Source: G965261775 sp965261775
GTDB taxonomy: Bacteria; Pseudomonadota; Gammaproteobacteria; Eutrophobiales; Eutrophobiaceae
Length of the DNA: 64,000 bases
Direction of reading: 5' to 3'
Assembly (NCBI GenBank): GCA_965261775.1
Contig: OZ253477.1
Location: 1,550,001-1,614,000 of the forward strand
The translations under genes and the position numbers were made by a program. The notes below the pieces were generated by a model, which was given only the letters and a program-made list of their open reading frames with translations, was not told the DNA's origin and searched no databases. Within the stretch, counting starts at the first letter, position 1; each line of letters opens with the position of its first letter. Positions 36,022 to 45,958 of this stretch are shown piece after piece.

Positions 36022-37377
36022 ATGCGTAACAAGGCCAAACAAACCCCGGACCCCTCTCCCGTCGACGCACTTTACGAGGCGTTAAACAACGACGACTCCG
36101 AGCTTGCCCGCAACCTCATTGCGGCACTCCATCCTGCCGAGATCGCCGATATCATTGAAAGTCTTCCAGGCCGGGAACGCGCCAATATCTGGCAGCTGAT
36201 TGACTCTGAAATTCAGGGCGACGTATTGTCGCACATACAGAATACGGTCCAAACGGAGCTCCTTGAACAAATGCAGCCCACCAAGGTAGCCGATGTCACC
36301 CAGACCCTGGATGCGGATGACGCCGCCGATATATTGCAGAATCTGTCCGATGAAGTCGCCGACACCATACTCCGCTCCATGGATCAACAAAATCGTCAGC
36401 GACTGTCACAGGTATTGACTTATGATGAAAATACCGCTGGCGGTTTGATGAATACTGATGTGATCTCCGTTCGCGCAGACGTGTCTCTGGACGTTGTTAC
36501 CCGCTACCTTCGTTTGCGCGGCAATATCCCGGGGAAAACGGATAATCTGATGATCGTTGATCGGGACAATCATTATCTGGGGGTTTTACCGCTTGCCGAG
36601 CTGCTCATACGAAACCCGGAGACAATCGTCGGTGAATGTCTGGAAAAAGAACCTTATCTGGTCGCCCGCACCCCGAAAACCGGGGTGGCGAAATTATTTG
36701 AACAACGCGATCTGGTTTCCGCGGCGGTGGTGGATGATGAAGGCCTGTTGCTCGGCAGGATTACCGTTGACGATGTTGTTGATGTCATTCAGGAAGAAGC
36801 CGAGCATGTTGTCAGGAGTATGGCCGGATTGAGTGATGATGATATTTTTTCACCGGTGATCGCCAGTACCAAACGACGTGCAATATGGTTGGGCATTAAC
36901 CTGCTCACCGCGTTTCTGGCTGCCTGGGTCATCGGCCGCTTTGAGGACACCATACAGAAGCTTGTCGCCCTGGCTGTGTTAATGCCGGTTGTCGCGGGAA
37001 TGGGTGGCATCGCCGGGGGCCAGACGCTGACCATCACCATCCGCGGAATTGCTCTGGGGCAGATTGTCAAAGCCAATATCAAGCCATTGTTAATAAAGGA
37101 ACTGACCGTAGGAATACTCAACGGCGTTATCTGGTCATGTGTTGTGGCTGCCATTGTGATTATCTGGTTTGACAACCCCTTCCTCGGTCTGATTATCGGC
37201 CTGTCTTTAATCATCAATCTGATCATCGCCGCGCTGGCTGGCGCGTTGATCCCTGTTGCACTGAAATATTACGGCGTTGACCCGGCGATTGCAGGCGGCG
37301 TGATACTGACTACCGTTACCGATGTCGTGGGGTTTATGACGTTTCTGGGGCTAGCAGCGGTTTTTCTCGTCTCCTAA
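36022..37377 (+). CDS. mgtE: Magnesium transporter MgtE
   Basis: 451 residues. The N-terminal superhelical domain is followed by two CBS domains (MNTDVISVRADVSLDVVTRYLR; AAVVDDEGLLLGRITVDDVVDVI) and five membrane helices with the pore stretch VLMPVVAGMGGIAGGQTLTI. Mg2+ binding between the domains gates the channel (family knowledge). Confidence 0.95.
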   Translation: MRNKAKQTPDPSPVDALYEALNNDDSELARNLIAALHPAEIADIIESLPGRERANIWQLIDSEIQGDVLSHIQNTVQTELLEQMQPTKVADVTQTLDADDAADILQNLSDEVADTILRSMDQQNRQRLSQVLTYDENTAGGLMNTDVISVRADVSLDVVTRYLRLRGNIPGKTDNLMIVDRDNHYLGVLPLAELLIRNPETIVGECLEKEPYLVARTPKTGVAKLFEQRDLVSAAVVDDEGLLLGRITVDDVVDVIQEEAEHVVRSMAGLSDDDIFSPVIASTKRRAIWLGINLLTAFLAAWVIGRFEDTIQKLVALAVLMPVVAGMGGIAGGQTLTITIRGIALGQIVKANIKPLLIKELTVGILNGVIWSCVVAAIVIIWFDNPFLGLIIGLSLIINLIIAALAGALIPVALKYYGVDPAIAGGVILTTVTDVVGFMTFLGLAAVFLVS

Positions 37378-37454
37378 AAGCGGACTGAAATAATGCCCGT
37401 TAAACCGCCCATCCTCAGGCAGACAAGGTAAAATCACAAGCAAAAAACCAACAT

Positions 37455-37781
37455 TTACCAGGTAAACAAAACCCAATGTGGCACACTAACATCATCCAGA
37501 TCACTTCTTCTGGATTCCATGCGGCCATCACCATCGGTATCTATCAGATAGTAGGGCGGACCGACTGCCGGTGTTATTTTGACCATATAAAGCTCACCAT
37601 TGCGCTTATACTCCTCTATTACCACATCATCCTGGGTGATCGTCACTTGCGGCTCGGTGGTTTCACTTTTTTCCATCGCCTCCATAATATCCGGCGGTTC
37701 CGGTACCGGGGCCAGCTCTACGGAATCACCGGCCATAACAACAGGTGCTGCCAATAACAATGGAAAAAAGTATCTGTACAT
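37455..37781 (-). CDS. DUF2782-type secreted protein
   Basis: 108 residues with a signal peptide (YFFPLLLAAPVVMA-GDS). The core VTITQDDVVIEEYKRNGELYMVKITPAVGPPYYLIDTDGDG (read in parts) is the DUF2782 pattern. It sits divergent to polA, a common arrangement in gammaproteobacteria. Function unknown. Confidence 0.8.
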   Translation of the reverse strand: MYRYFFPLLLAAPVVMAGDSVELAPVPEPPDIMEAMEKSETTEPQVTITQDDVVIEEYKRNGELYMVKITPAVGPPYYLIDTDGDGRMESRRSDLDDVSVPHWVLFTW

Positions 37782-37919
37782 GGTGTGTAATTACGCTGTC
37801 TTTGCATTACTGCATGAATCTACAGTTTAATCGTTTATTGCGTATAAATAAAGCTGTCTTTCCTCCAACGAGGGCGATCCGCTCCTTACACTCTCTGGAA
37901 AACAAGGGGCTCTCTTAAA

Positions 37920-40616
37920 ATGGGAAAGATGAATAATGCGAGAATGGTGCTGGTAGACGGTTCCTATTACCTGTTTCGCGCTTATCACGCCATACCGGGA
38001 TTAAGCAATAAAAACGGCGAGCCGACTGGCGCCATCTACGGTGTTATCAATATGATCCGGGGACACCTGACGGAAGGCGGTCCGGACTATTTCGCCGTTA
38101 TATTTGATGCCAAAGGGAAAACCTTTCGCCATAAAATCTATGAGGGGTACAAAGCCAATCGACCGCCTATACCGGATGATCTCGCCTGCCAGATCCAGCC
38201 TTTGCAAGACATTATCCGTGCTCTGGGCATCCCCCTGTTAATAATTGACAACGTAGAGGCCGACGATGTGATTGCCAGCCTGTCGCATCGGGCGATGGAG
38301 AAAGGCATAAAAACAATTATCTCAACCGGGGATAAAGATCTGGCCCAAATAGTGAATGGACATGTTCATTTAATTAACACCATGAACAACAACTACCTTG
38401 ACCGTGAAGGCGTTATTAAAAAATTTGGCGTCCCGCCCGAGAGGATTGTGGATTATCTGGCGCTGATGGGAGACAGCGTGGACAACATCCCCGGCGTTCC
38501 CAAAGTCGGGCCAAAAACGGCTGTTAAATGGTTAACAGAATACGGCTCACTCAATAATGTGATCGCCAATGCGGAAAACATCAAAGGCAAGGTCGGCGAA
38601 AATCTGCGTGCACACCTGCCCTATTTCCCCATAGCGCGCCAGTTGGTCACACTTAAATATGACGTTGAAATAGATTGCCTGCCAGAAGATCTGGTCATTG
38701 AAACGCCGGACAAAGCGGCCCTGCGGAAGCTTTACACTTACTGGAACTTCAATTCCTGGCGGGCGCAACTTGATAGCATTGAGAAAACACCGGCGGGCAT
38801 AACGGACGACCCCGAGTATAAAACCATATTGAATGAGGCACAACTGGATAAATGGATAGACAAACTCCGCCAGGCACCATTAATCTCCATCGACACCGAA
38901 ACAACCAGTCTTGATTACATGGAGGCCGAAGTCGTCGGGCTATCCTTTGCTGTTTCTGAAAATGAAGCCGCTTATCTCCCCCTGCGGCACGACTATGCCG
39001 ACGCGCCGGAACAACTTGACCTGGAAACAACATTAAAAAAGCTGAAACCGCTGATAGAAGACGAAAACCTGCCCAAAGCGGGTCAAAATCTTAAATACGA
39101 TCTGGAAGTCTTTGCCAACTATGGTATTCAACTGAACGGGATAAAGCATGATACCATGCTGGAATCCTATGTCATTGACAGCAACGCTGTTCGTCACAAT
39201 ATGGACTCTTTGGCCAAATACTATCTGGGCCTTGAGACAACTCGCTATGAAGACGTCGCCGGCAAAGGCGCCAGGCAAATCCCCTTTGGACAGGTCAACA
39301 TAGAAACCGCGACAAAATACGCGGCGGAAGACGCCGACGTGGTCTTAAAGCTGCATCGCGTACTCTCTGCCAAACTGGATAAGACGGCCACACTGAAAGA
39401 GGTCTATCAAACCATTGAAATGCCTTTACTAACGGTACTGGCAAACATGGAACGCCATGGCGTCACCATTGACGCCATGGCATTAATGCAGCAGGATCAG
39501 GAACTCAAGTCCGACATGTGGAAAGTCAGAGAGAAGGTAATGGCACTGGCCGGAGAACCTTTTAATATCGATTCGCCAAAACAGCTCCAGACGATCCTGT
39601 ACGATCAGATGAAGTTGCCCGTTCTATCCAAAACCCCCAAGGGCCAGCCTTCCACAGCCGAGTCCGTGTTAACAGAACTAGCGGAGAAATACGAATTACC
39701 AAAACTGATTCTGGATTACCGGAGCATGAGTAAACTCAGCTCTACCTATACCGAAAAACTGCCCCGGATGATCAACCGACGCACCGGTCGTATCCATACT
39801 TCCTACCATCAGGCGGTTGCCTCTACGGGGCGTTTATCCTCATCTGCTCCCAATCTGCAAAATATCCCGACCCGCACAGCGACGGGCAGAAAGATCCGGC
39901 AGGCGTTTATCGCGCCGGAATCGTATTCACTGGTCGCCGCCGACTATTCCCAGATTGAACTACGCATTATGGCACATCTCTCGGGCGACAAGAGCCTGCT
40001 GACCGCCTTTGCCGAGGGATTGGACATACACAGGAAAACTGCCGCCGAGGTTTTTTCAGTCTCCCTTGATGAGGTTGACACACAGCAACGGCGGACAGCA
40101 AAGGCAATCAATTTCGGATTGATCTACGGCATGTCGGCATTCGGACTGGCCAGGCAGTTAAGCATTAGTCGCGGCGAAGCGCAGGAATACGTAAAACGCT
40201 ACTTTGAACGTTATCCCGGTGTAAAGCGCTACATGGAAGAAACCTGTGCAAGAGCGAAGGATAATGGTTATGTGGAAACCGTCTATGGACGGCGCTTATA
40301 TCTGGCGGATATCAAATCGAAAAACGCGGCACGGCGTCAATATGCCGAACGCACTGCCATTAACGCACCGATGCAAGGCACCGCCGCCGATATTATCAAG
40401 CTGGCGATGATCAATATCGATCGCTGGTTACAACACCATGATATTGACGCGAAAATGATCATGCAGGTGCATGATGAGCTGGTCTTTGAAGTCAAAACCG
40501 ACTCGCTTGATGTCTTTATCCGGGAAATAGAAACGCGCATGAACAGCAATGATCGGCTCAGCGTGCCGCTGGAAGTTGACATCGGTCATGGAGCCAACTG
40601 GGACGCCGCTCATTAA
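37920..40616 (+). CDS. polA: DNA polymerase I
   Basis: 898 residues with three domains. The 5' nuclease comes first (VDGSYYLFRAYHAIPGL, ISTGDKDLAQIV, MGDSVDNIPGVPKVG). The 3'-5' exonuclease has its catalytic acids intact (ISIDTETTSLDYM), so proofreading is retained. The polymerase has motif A (DYSQIELRIMAHLSGD), motif B (RRTAKAINFGLIYGMSAFG) and motif C (MQVHDELVFEV). Confidence 0.97.
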   Translation: MGKMNNARMVLVDGSYYLFRAYHAIPGLSNKNGEPTGAIYGVINMIRGHLTEGGPDYFAVIFDAKGKTFRHKIYEGYKANRPPIPDDLACQIQPLQDIIRALGIPLLIIDNVEADDVIASLSHRAMEKGIKTIISTGDKDLAQIVNGHVHLINTMNNNYLDREGVIKKFGVPPERIVDYLALMGDSVDNIPGVPKVGPKTAVKWLTEYGSLNNVIANAENIKGKVGENLRAHLPYFPIARQLVTLKYDVEIDCLPEDLVIETPDKAALRKLYTYWNFNSWRAQLDSIEKTPAGITDDPEYKTILNEAQLDKWIDKLRQAPLISIDTETTSLDYMEAEVVGLSFAVSENEAAYLPLRHDYADAPEQLDLETTLKKLKPLIEDENLPKAGQNLKYDLEVFANYGIQLNGIKHDTMLESYVIDSNAVRHNMDSLAKYYLGLETTRYEDVAGKGARQIPFGQVNIETATKYAAEDADVVLKLHRVLSAKLDKTATLKEVYQTIEMPLLTVLANMERHGVTIDAMALMQQDQELKSDMWKVREKVMALAGEPFNIDSPKQLQTILYDQMKLPVLSKTPKGQPSTAESVLTELAEKYELPKLILDYRSMSKLSSTYTEKLPRMINRRTGRIHTSYHQAVASTGRLSSSAPNLQNIPTRTATGRKIRQAFIAPESYSLVAADYSQIELRIMAHLSGDKSLLTAFAEGLDIHRKTAAEVFSVSLDEVDTQQRRTAKAINFGLIYGMSAFGLARQLSISRGEAQEYVKRYFERYPGVKRYMEETCARAKDNGYVETVYGRRLYLADIKSKNAARRQYAERTAINAPMQGTAADIIKLAMINIDRWLQHHDIDAKMIMQVHDELVFEVKTDSLDVFIREIETRMNSNDRLSVPLEVDIGHGANWDAAH

Positions 40617-40684
40617 CATTGCTAAAATAGGAGTATATTTGAATGACATTCTCTATAATGGGCAGACAAACTGCATAATCGGTT

Positions 40685-41431
40685 ATGTTGATTATCCCCG
40701 CCATTGATATTAAAGACGGAAAATGCGTCCGTCTCAGCCAGGGTCAAATGGACAAGGAGACCATTTATTCCGACGACCCGGTGGAAATGGCCGATAAATG
40801 GATCAAGGCCGGCGCCAGACGTCTGCATATCGTTGATCTGGATGGCGCCGCCAAAAGCCGGCCTCAAAATGCCCATATCATACGCGCCATAGCCGAAGCC
40901 TGGCCGGACATGCCTCTGCAGGTCGGCGGAGGGATCCGTGACGAAAACAGTATTCAAACCTATCTTGACGCTGGCGTCTCCTACATCATTATCGGCACCC
41001 GCGCCGTCACCAGCCCGCACTTTGTGTCAGACGTCTGCCTTGAGTTTCCGGGGCATATCATCGTCGGGCTTGACTCAAAAGACGGCAAACTGGCCATTGA
41101 AGGCTGGTCAAAACTATCACATCACGATGTGATTGATATGGCGCGCCTCCTTGAGAAAGACGGCGTTTCCGCTATTGTCTTTACCGACATAAACCGCGAC
41201 GGCATGCTTAACAACGTTAATATAGAGGCCACCGTTGCATTATGCCGCGAGGTCACCATCCCGGTTATCGCTTCTGGCGGGATAAGCAATCTGGACGATA
41301 TACGTGCTTTGTGCGAAGTCAGCGAGGAAGGTATTTCTGGCGCGATTACCGGGCGCGCTATCTATGAGGGCACGCTTGATTTCGATGCGGCGCAGAAACT
41401 CGCCGACGAAATCTGCCCGCGGACAGACTGA
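40685..41431 (+). CDS. hisA: ProFAR isomerase
   Basis: 248 residues. A TIM barrel beginning MLIIPAIDIKDGKCVRLSQG with the catalytic D8, a phosphate site VGGGIRDE, and the second acid in FTDINRDGMLNNVN. It catalyses step 4 of histidine synthesis. A one-base overlap with hisF indicates coupling. hisB/hisH are not in the window upstream. Confidence 0.97.
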   Translation: MLIIPAIDIKDGKCVRLSQGQMDKETIYSDDPVEMADKWIKAGARRLHIVDLDGAAKSRPQNAHIIRAIAEAWPDMPLQVGGGIRDENSIQTYLDAGVSYIIIGTRAVTSPHFVSDVCLEFPGHIIVGLDSKDGKLAIEGWSKLSHHDVIDMARLLEKDGVSAIVFTDINRDGMLNNVNIEATVALCREVTIPVIASGGISNLDDIRALCEVSEEGISGAITGRAIYEGTLDFDAAQKLADEICPRTD

Positions 41432-42204
41432 TGGGGCTTGCCAAACGCATTATCCCCTGCCTGGACATCAATAACGGACGTATCGTCAAAGGCGTAAAAT
41501 TTATTGATATCCGTGATGCGGGAGATCCGGTGGAGGTAGCCCGGCGTTATGATCAGCAAGGCGCCGATGAAATTACCCTGCTTGATATTACCGCCAGCAG
41601 CGATGAGCGCGATACCATGGTGCATATTGTCGAGGCTGTCGCCGAGCAGGTATTTATCCCGCTGACGGTCGGCGGCGGGATTCGTAATGCAGGTGATATT
41701 CAGCGCATGCTTGACGCCGGGGCAGACAAAATCAGCATCAATACCACCGCTGTCAACGATCCAGAATTTATAGAACGGGTAACCGACCAGTTCGGCTCAC
41801 AATGTATTGTCGTCGCCATTGATGCCCGGCGAGTCGAGACAGAAGATGATTGCCAGCGCTGGGAGGTATTCACGCACGGTGGACGTCGTCAGACCGGGCT
41901 GGACGTTGTCGTCTGGGCCCGGAAAATGGCTGATTACGGCTCTGGCGAAATACTGTTAACCAGCATGGATAAGGATGGCACGAGAGAAGGCTTTGACATT
42001 GAATTGACTCGCGCTGTCAGCGAGGCCGTGCCCATTCCGATCATCGCTTCCGGCGGCGTGGGGGCATTGAAACATTTGGCGGAGGGGGTGCTTGACGGCA
42101 AGGCGGACGCTGTGCTGGCGGCGAGCCTTTTTCATTTCGGAGAATATACCATCGGCGAGGCAAAGCAGTATCTGTCTGAGCACGATATTGAGGTACGACT
42201 ATAA
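41431..42204 (+). CDS. hisF: Imidazole glycerol phosphate synthase cyclase subunit
   Basis: 257 residues. The TIM barrel starts MGLAKRIIPCLDINNGRIVKG with D11; the second catalytic Asp is in VVAIDARRV. It joins HisH to make IGP and AICAR. It ends directly at the hisI start. Confidence 0.97.
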   Translation: MGLAKRIIPCLDINNGRIVKGVKFIDIRDAGDPVEVARRYDQQGADEITLLDITASSDERDTMVHIVEAVAEQVFIPLTVGGGIRNAGDIQRMLDAGADKISINTTAVNDPEFIERVTDQFGSQCIVVAIDARRVETEDDCQRWEVFTHGGRRQTGLDVVVWARKMADYGSGEILLTSMDKDGTREGFDIELTRAVSEAVPIPIIASGGVGALKHLAEGVLDGKADAVLAASLFHFGEYTIGEAKQYLSEHDIEVRL

Positions 42205-42588
42205 ATGACAGATCACTGGCTGGATCAGATCGCATGGAATGAAGCTGGTCTGGTCCCCGTTATTGTACAGGAAGCCGGCAGTCGGCAAGTGCTCATGCAT
42301 GCCTGGATGAATCGGCAGGTGCTGGAAAAAACCTGCGAAGAGAATCTCGCCATCTACTGGTCACGCTCTCGCCAGAGCATCTGGCGCAAGGGCGAAACCT
42401 CCGGCCATTTTCAAAAAGTGAAATCGATTCATCTGGATTGCGACGGTGATACTATACTATTGATAGTAACTCAGGAAGGGGGTATCGCCTGTCATACCGG
42501 TCGCCCACATTGCTTTTTCAGGACGCTTAAAGACGGAGTATGGCAGATCACCGAAGCGGACCCAAACCCTCCTCATACTTACGAGTAA
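42205..42588 (+). CDS. hisI: Phosphoribosyl-AMP cyclohydrolase
   Basis: 127 residues. The metal-binding core is present (SRQSIWRKGETSGH, LDCDGDTILLIV, CHTGRPHCFF, with the three zinc Cys). It is separate from HisE, not the bifunctional form of enterics. Confidence 0.96.
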   Translation: MTDHWLDQIAWNEAGLVPVIVQEAGSRQVLMHAWMNRQVLEKTCEENLAIYWSRSRQSIWRKGETSGHFQKVKSIHLDCDGDTILLIVTQEGGIACHTGRPHCFFRTLKDGVWQITEADPNPPHTYE

Positions 42589-42602
42589 TCATCTTGAACA
42601 GC

Positions 42603-42660
42603 AGTATGGCAGATCACCGAAACCGAAGCGGGACTGAACCCCCCCACGGGGCTTACAAGA
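42603..42660. repeat. Diverged duplicate of the hisI 3' end
   Basis: AGTATGGCAGATCACCGAA at 42537-42555 in hisI recurs at 42603-42621, followed by a diverged match to the rest of the hisI end. The hisI-hisE gap is therefore a tandem remnant. Confidence 0.7.
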
Positions 42661-42667
42661 CTGAATG

Positions 42668-43003
42668 ATGCAGCAGGATATCCTGAAAACCATTTGCGAC
42701 GTTCTGGAAGAGCGTAAACGGGCCGGTACGGACGAATCCTACACGGCGCAGTTATTTCAGGAGGGGGTGGATCGTATCCTTAAAAAAGTCGGGGAGGAGG
42801 CCACCGAGACGATCATCGCCGCCAAATCCGGTGATAACTGTGCGCTCATCCACGAAATTGCGGATCTGTGGTTCCATACGCTCGTCCTGTTAAAATTCCA
42901 GGGTCTTGACAGCGACGCGGTTCTGGAGGAGTTGCAACAACGATTTGGCGTGTCCGGCCTCACAGAAAAAAGCAACCGCAAAAATTCAGAACCGTCAAAA
43001 TAA
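42668..43003 (+). CDS. hisE: Phosphoribosyl-ATP pyrophosphatase
   Basis: 111 residues from ATG 42668; the preceding ATG at 42665 is the alternative. The all-alpha NTP pyrophosphohydrolase signature is VGEEATETIIAA with downstream EIADLWFHTLVLL. It catalyses step 2 of histidine synthesis. Confidence 0.94.
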   Translation: MQQDILKTICDVLEERKRAGTDESYTAQLFQEGVDRILKKVGEEATETIIAAKSGDNCALIHEIADLWFHTLVLLKFQGLDSDAVLEELQQRFGVSGLTEKSNRKNSEPSK

Positions 43004-43020
43004 CGTAAAGTCTGTTATTA

Positions 43021-43050
43021 TTGACTATTATCAAATCATTCCCACAATAT
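43021..43050 (+). promoter_or_regulatory. Possible promoter of the tatABC operon
   Basis: TTGACT (43021-43026) and CAATAT (43045-43050) with an 18-base spacer, 25 bases before tatA, which also has a strong GGAGGGG site. Confidence 0.45.
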
Positions 43051-43075
43051 GTAACCATTACAGGAGGGGCTGGAT

Positions 43076-43333
43076 ATGAGCTTTGGTATTACTGAACTAG
43101 TTATTATACTATTGATTGTCATCCTTATTTTTGGCACTAAAAAATTACGTACGATGGGTAGTGATTTGGGTGGTGCCATCAAAAACTTCAAAAGTGCGGC
43201 GGATGCGGATGAAGATAGACCCGAAAAAGACGCACTGATGAGTGACATGGAAAGCGAGGAAACGCAAGATACTCTGGAGGGTGAGATCAAGCCCGTTTCA
43301 AAGGAAGCAAGAAAAGCCGCTTCGGAACGTTAG
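43076..43333 (+). CDS. tatA: Twin-arginine translocase subunit TatA
   Basis: 85 residues. One N-terminal membrane helix (ELVIILLIVILIFGTKKLRTMG), the FGTKKL hinge, an amphipathic helix (DLGGAIKNFKSAAD) and an acidic tail. It polymerises to let folded proteins cross. First gene of tatABC. Confidence 0.94.
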   Translation: MSFGITELVIILLIVILIFGTKKLRTMGSDLGGAIKNFKSAADADEDRPEKDALMSDMESEETQDTLEGEIKPVSKEARKAASER

Positions 43334-43339
43334 TTTGTC

Positions 43340-43612
43340 ATGTTTGACATCGGATTTTGGGAGTTGACCATTATCGGGCTTGTCGCCTTGCTCGTGATCG
43401 GTCCGGAAAAACTGCCAAAATTCGCGTACGATGCCGGTCGCGTCGTCAGGAAACTCCGGGGCTTCGTCCACACAACCAAAGAAGAGGTCAAAAAGGGTCT
43501 TGAGGTTGAACGGGTGGAGCATCTGAATGACGATATTAGTCGGTTGGATACCCTTATCAAAGACACATCCGAACGTTTTAAGCGGGGCAAGCCCCCCTCA
43601 AAAAAATTTTAA
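43340..43612 (+). CDS. tatB: Twin-arginine translocase subunit TatB
   Basis: 90 residues. MFDIGFWELTIIGLVALLVIGPEKLP carries the Glu in the membrane helix and the GPEKLP hinge that separate TatB from TatA. The tail is shorter than the roughly 170 residues of E. coli TatB. Confidence 0.93.
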   Translation: MFDIGFWELTIIGLVALLVIGPEKLPKFAYDAGRVVRKLRGFVHTTKEEVKKGLEVERVEHLNDDISRLDTLIKDTSERFKRGKPPSKKF

Positions 43613-43646
43613 AAGACACCAAAAGTAACCGGTACCCTTTTTAATC

Positions 43647-44432
43647 ATGAACGGGACGGATACAGATACAGATAAAGAACAATCATTAATCAGCCATCTT
43701 ATTGAGCTACGTGCGCGTATCATGCGCATGATTATTTTTACCACCTTGCTGTTCCTCATTCTCCTGCCCTTTGCCAATCCGATTTATCAGTTTGTTGCAG
43801 AACCCTTGATAGCAAAACTGCCTGAGAGCAGCACGATGATCGCCACTGAAGTGGCCGCGCCTTTTTTCACCCCGTTCAAACTAGTACTTTGCTGTGCCAT
43901 CTTTTTCGCCATCCCGTATATTCTTTATCAAATCTGGGCGTTTATTGCCCCGGGGCTTTACATAAATGAAAAAAAGCTGGCACTACCGCTGTTGATCAGC
44001 AGCATTGCCCTGTTTTACGCTGGCGTCGTATTTGCTTATTCCGTCGTCTTCCCGCTTCTGTTCGCATTCCTGACGCAAACCGCACCCGAGGGTGTCGCGG
44101 TAATGACCGACATTAATCACTATCTGAATTTTATCCTCAAGCTCTTTTTCGCCTTCGGCGTCTCCTTTGAAGTACCGGTGGCCACATTTCTGGTTGTTCA
44201 CACCAATATTATCAGCATTGAAAAACTCGCCGCCAATCGTCCCTATATTATCCTGCTGGCTTTTATTTTCGGGATGTTGTTGACCCCGCCGGACGTGATA
44301 TCGCAAATATTACTCGCCGTTCCTGTCTGGCTGTTGTTTGAAATCGGTCTTCTTCTTAGTCGATATTTTGCCGCCAGAAAAAACGATGACGAAAACAAAC
44401 CAGCGCCGCCAGAAGACCAGGAACACGAATGA
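43647..44432 (+). CDS. tatC: Twin-arginine translocase subunit TatC
   Basis: 261 residues with six membrane helices. The N-terminal signal-recognition region is SLISHLIELRARIMRMI; the conserved cytoplasmic and helix stretches are AFIAPGLYINEKK and FGVSFEVPVATFLVVH. It binds the RR signal peptide together with TatB. Confidence 0.96.
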   Translation: MNGTDTDTDKEQSLISHLIELRARIMRMIIFTTLLFLILLPFANPIYQFVAEPLIAKLPESSTMIATEVAAPFFTPFKLVLCCAIFFAIPYILYQIWAFIAPGLYINEKKLALPLLISSIALFYAGVVFAYSVVFPLLFAFLTQTAPEGVAVMTDINHYLNFILKLFFAFGVSFEVPVATFLVVHTNIISIEKLAANRPYIILLAFIFGMLLTPPDVISQILLAVPVWLLFEIGLLLSRYFAARKNDDENKPAPPEDQEHE

Positions 44433-44441
44433 CAATCGGGG

Positions 44442-44858
44442 TCAGGACTGTTCCCAGGGTAAATTATGAAACCGCCACCCGTTAACGCTGTTTCTGTGGC
44501 CCCCGTCATCCTTATCCCCTTCAAACCCTTCAAGGATGTTATAGACTTCTTTGAACCCCGCCTCTGTCAATAACCTTGAGCCTGCTTCGGAACGCTTGCC
44601 ACTGCGACACATTAATAAAACCGGGATCTCCCGTACCGGCGTCCCACCTGACTGACGCTCGACGAGCGCATGCTCAACCTTTGCAACAAAAGACTCATCC
44701 TCTTCCCAGAGCGGTGGCTCCTTAAGCGGAACATGCATCGCATTGAGCGGATGGCCGACATATTCATATTCCACGGTGCTTCTCACATCGATCAACACAG
44801 CCTCCGACCGTTGTGTCAACAGCGCGTATGCCGCCTTCGGATTCAGTTCTTTTATCAT
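44442..44858 (-). CDS. Rhodanese-like sulfurtransferase domain protein
   Basis: 138 residues from ATG 44858, 7 bases after GGGAGG; ATGs further upstream do not fit the site. The active loop is LMCRSGKRSEAG with the Cys, preceded by LIDVRSTVEYEYVGHP. It is a single-domain cytoplasmic rhodanese. Convergent with tatC; substrate unknown. Confidence 0.9.
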   Translation of the reverse strand: MIKELNPKAAYALLTQRSEAVLIDVRSTVEYEYVGHPLNAMHVPLKEPPLWEEDESFVAKVEHALVERQSGGTPVREIPVLLMCRSGKRSEAGSRLLTEAGFKEVYNILEGFEGDKDDGGHRNSVNGWRFHNLPWEQS

Positions 44859-45019
44859 GGTCATACCTCCCTCAGGACTCCTGTTTTTAACTGTCTCGGG
44901 CACAGAATAACGTATTTAGCCGACAAGAATTAAAGATTTATTGATCGTCCCCGTGTGACTGCATTAACATTACCATCAGTGGCAAGCGATTTATTTTTAA
45001 TAACTTAAACGGGGGCATA

Positions 45020-45958
45020 ATGGGGCATAATAAACCGATGACTATAGAGAATCGGGACGGTGTCATCTGGATGGACGGGGATTTTGTGCCCTGGCGCGAG
45101 GCAAAGGTTCACGTGCTCACTCACACCCTGCATTACGGCATGGGCGTGTTTGAAGGTGTGCGCGCCTACAAGACCACCAAGGGAACGGCCATTTTTCGAC
45201 TACAGGACCATACAAAAAGACTGTTCAATTCCGCGCACATCCTGAATATGACCCTGCCGTTTGATAAAGAGACAATTAACCAGGCCTGTCTGGATGTCGT
45301 CAAAAAAAACCAGCTTGAAAGCGCGTATATTCGGCCGATGTGCTTCTACGGGGCCGAAGGCATGGGGCTACGAGCGGATAATTTGCGGGTACATGCCATG
45401 GTGGCAGCCTGGCCCTGGGGGTCTTATCTGGGTCGCGATGGGCTGGAGAAGGGAATCCGCGTCAAGACCTCTTCCTTCACGCGCCATCACGTCAATATCA
45501 CCCTGTGCAAGGCCAAGGCCAACGGCAATTATATGAATTCCATACTGGCCCTGCATGAAGCCTTGAACGTCGGTTACGACGAGGCGCTGTTACTGGATAA
45601 TGAAGGCTATGTTGCCGAAGGCAGCGGAGAAAATATCTTTATCGTACGAGATAATATTATTTACACCCCGGACCCGACATCCATCCTTGAAGGGATAACA
45701 CGCAAGACCATCATGCAATTCGCGATGGAAAAAGGCCTGACCGTTAAAGAAAAGCGGATCACCCGCGATGAAGTCTATATTGCCGAAGAGGCCTTTTTCA
45801 CCGGGACCGCAGCGGAAGTGACTCCCATACGGGAACTTGACGACCGACAGATTGGCAACGGAAAACGCGGCCCCGTCACCGCGCAATTGCAGGAACACTA
45901 TTTTGACTGTGTCGCTGGCCGGCTTGACCAATATCAAGACTGGCTGGAATATTGTTGA
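45020..45958 (+). CDS. ilvE: Branched-chain amino acid aminotransferase
   Basis: 312 residues, PLP fold type IV. HYGMGVFEGVRAY is the family entry motif, the PLP Lys lies in LCKAKANGNYMNS, and YVAEGSGENIFIV and EAFFTGTAAEVTPI complete the active site. It carries out the last step of Leu, Ile and Val synthesis. Confidence 0.95.
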   Translation: MGHNKPMTIENRDGVIWMDGDFVPWREAKVHVLTHTLHYGMGVFEGVRAYKTTKGTAIFRLQDHTKRLFNSAHILNMTLPFDKETINQACLDVVKKNQLESAYIRPMCFYGAEGMGLRADNLRVHAMVAAWPWGSYLGRDGLEKGIRVKTSSFTRHHVNITLCKAKANGNYMNSILALHEALNVGYDEALLLDNEGYVAEGSGENIFIVRDNIIYTPDPTSILEGITRKTIMQFAMEKGLTVKEKRITRDEVYIAEEAFFTGTAAEVTPIRELDDRQIGNGKRGPVTAQLQEHYFDCVAGRLDQYQDWLEYC

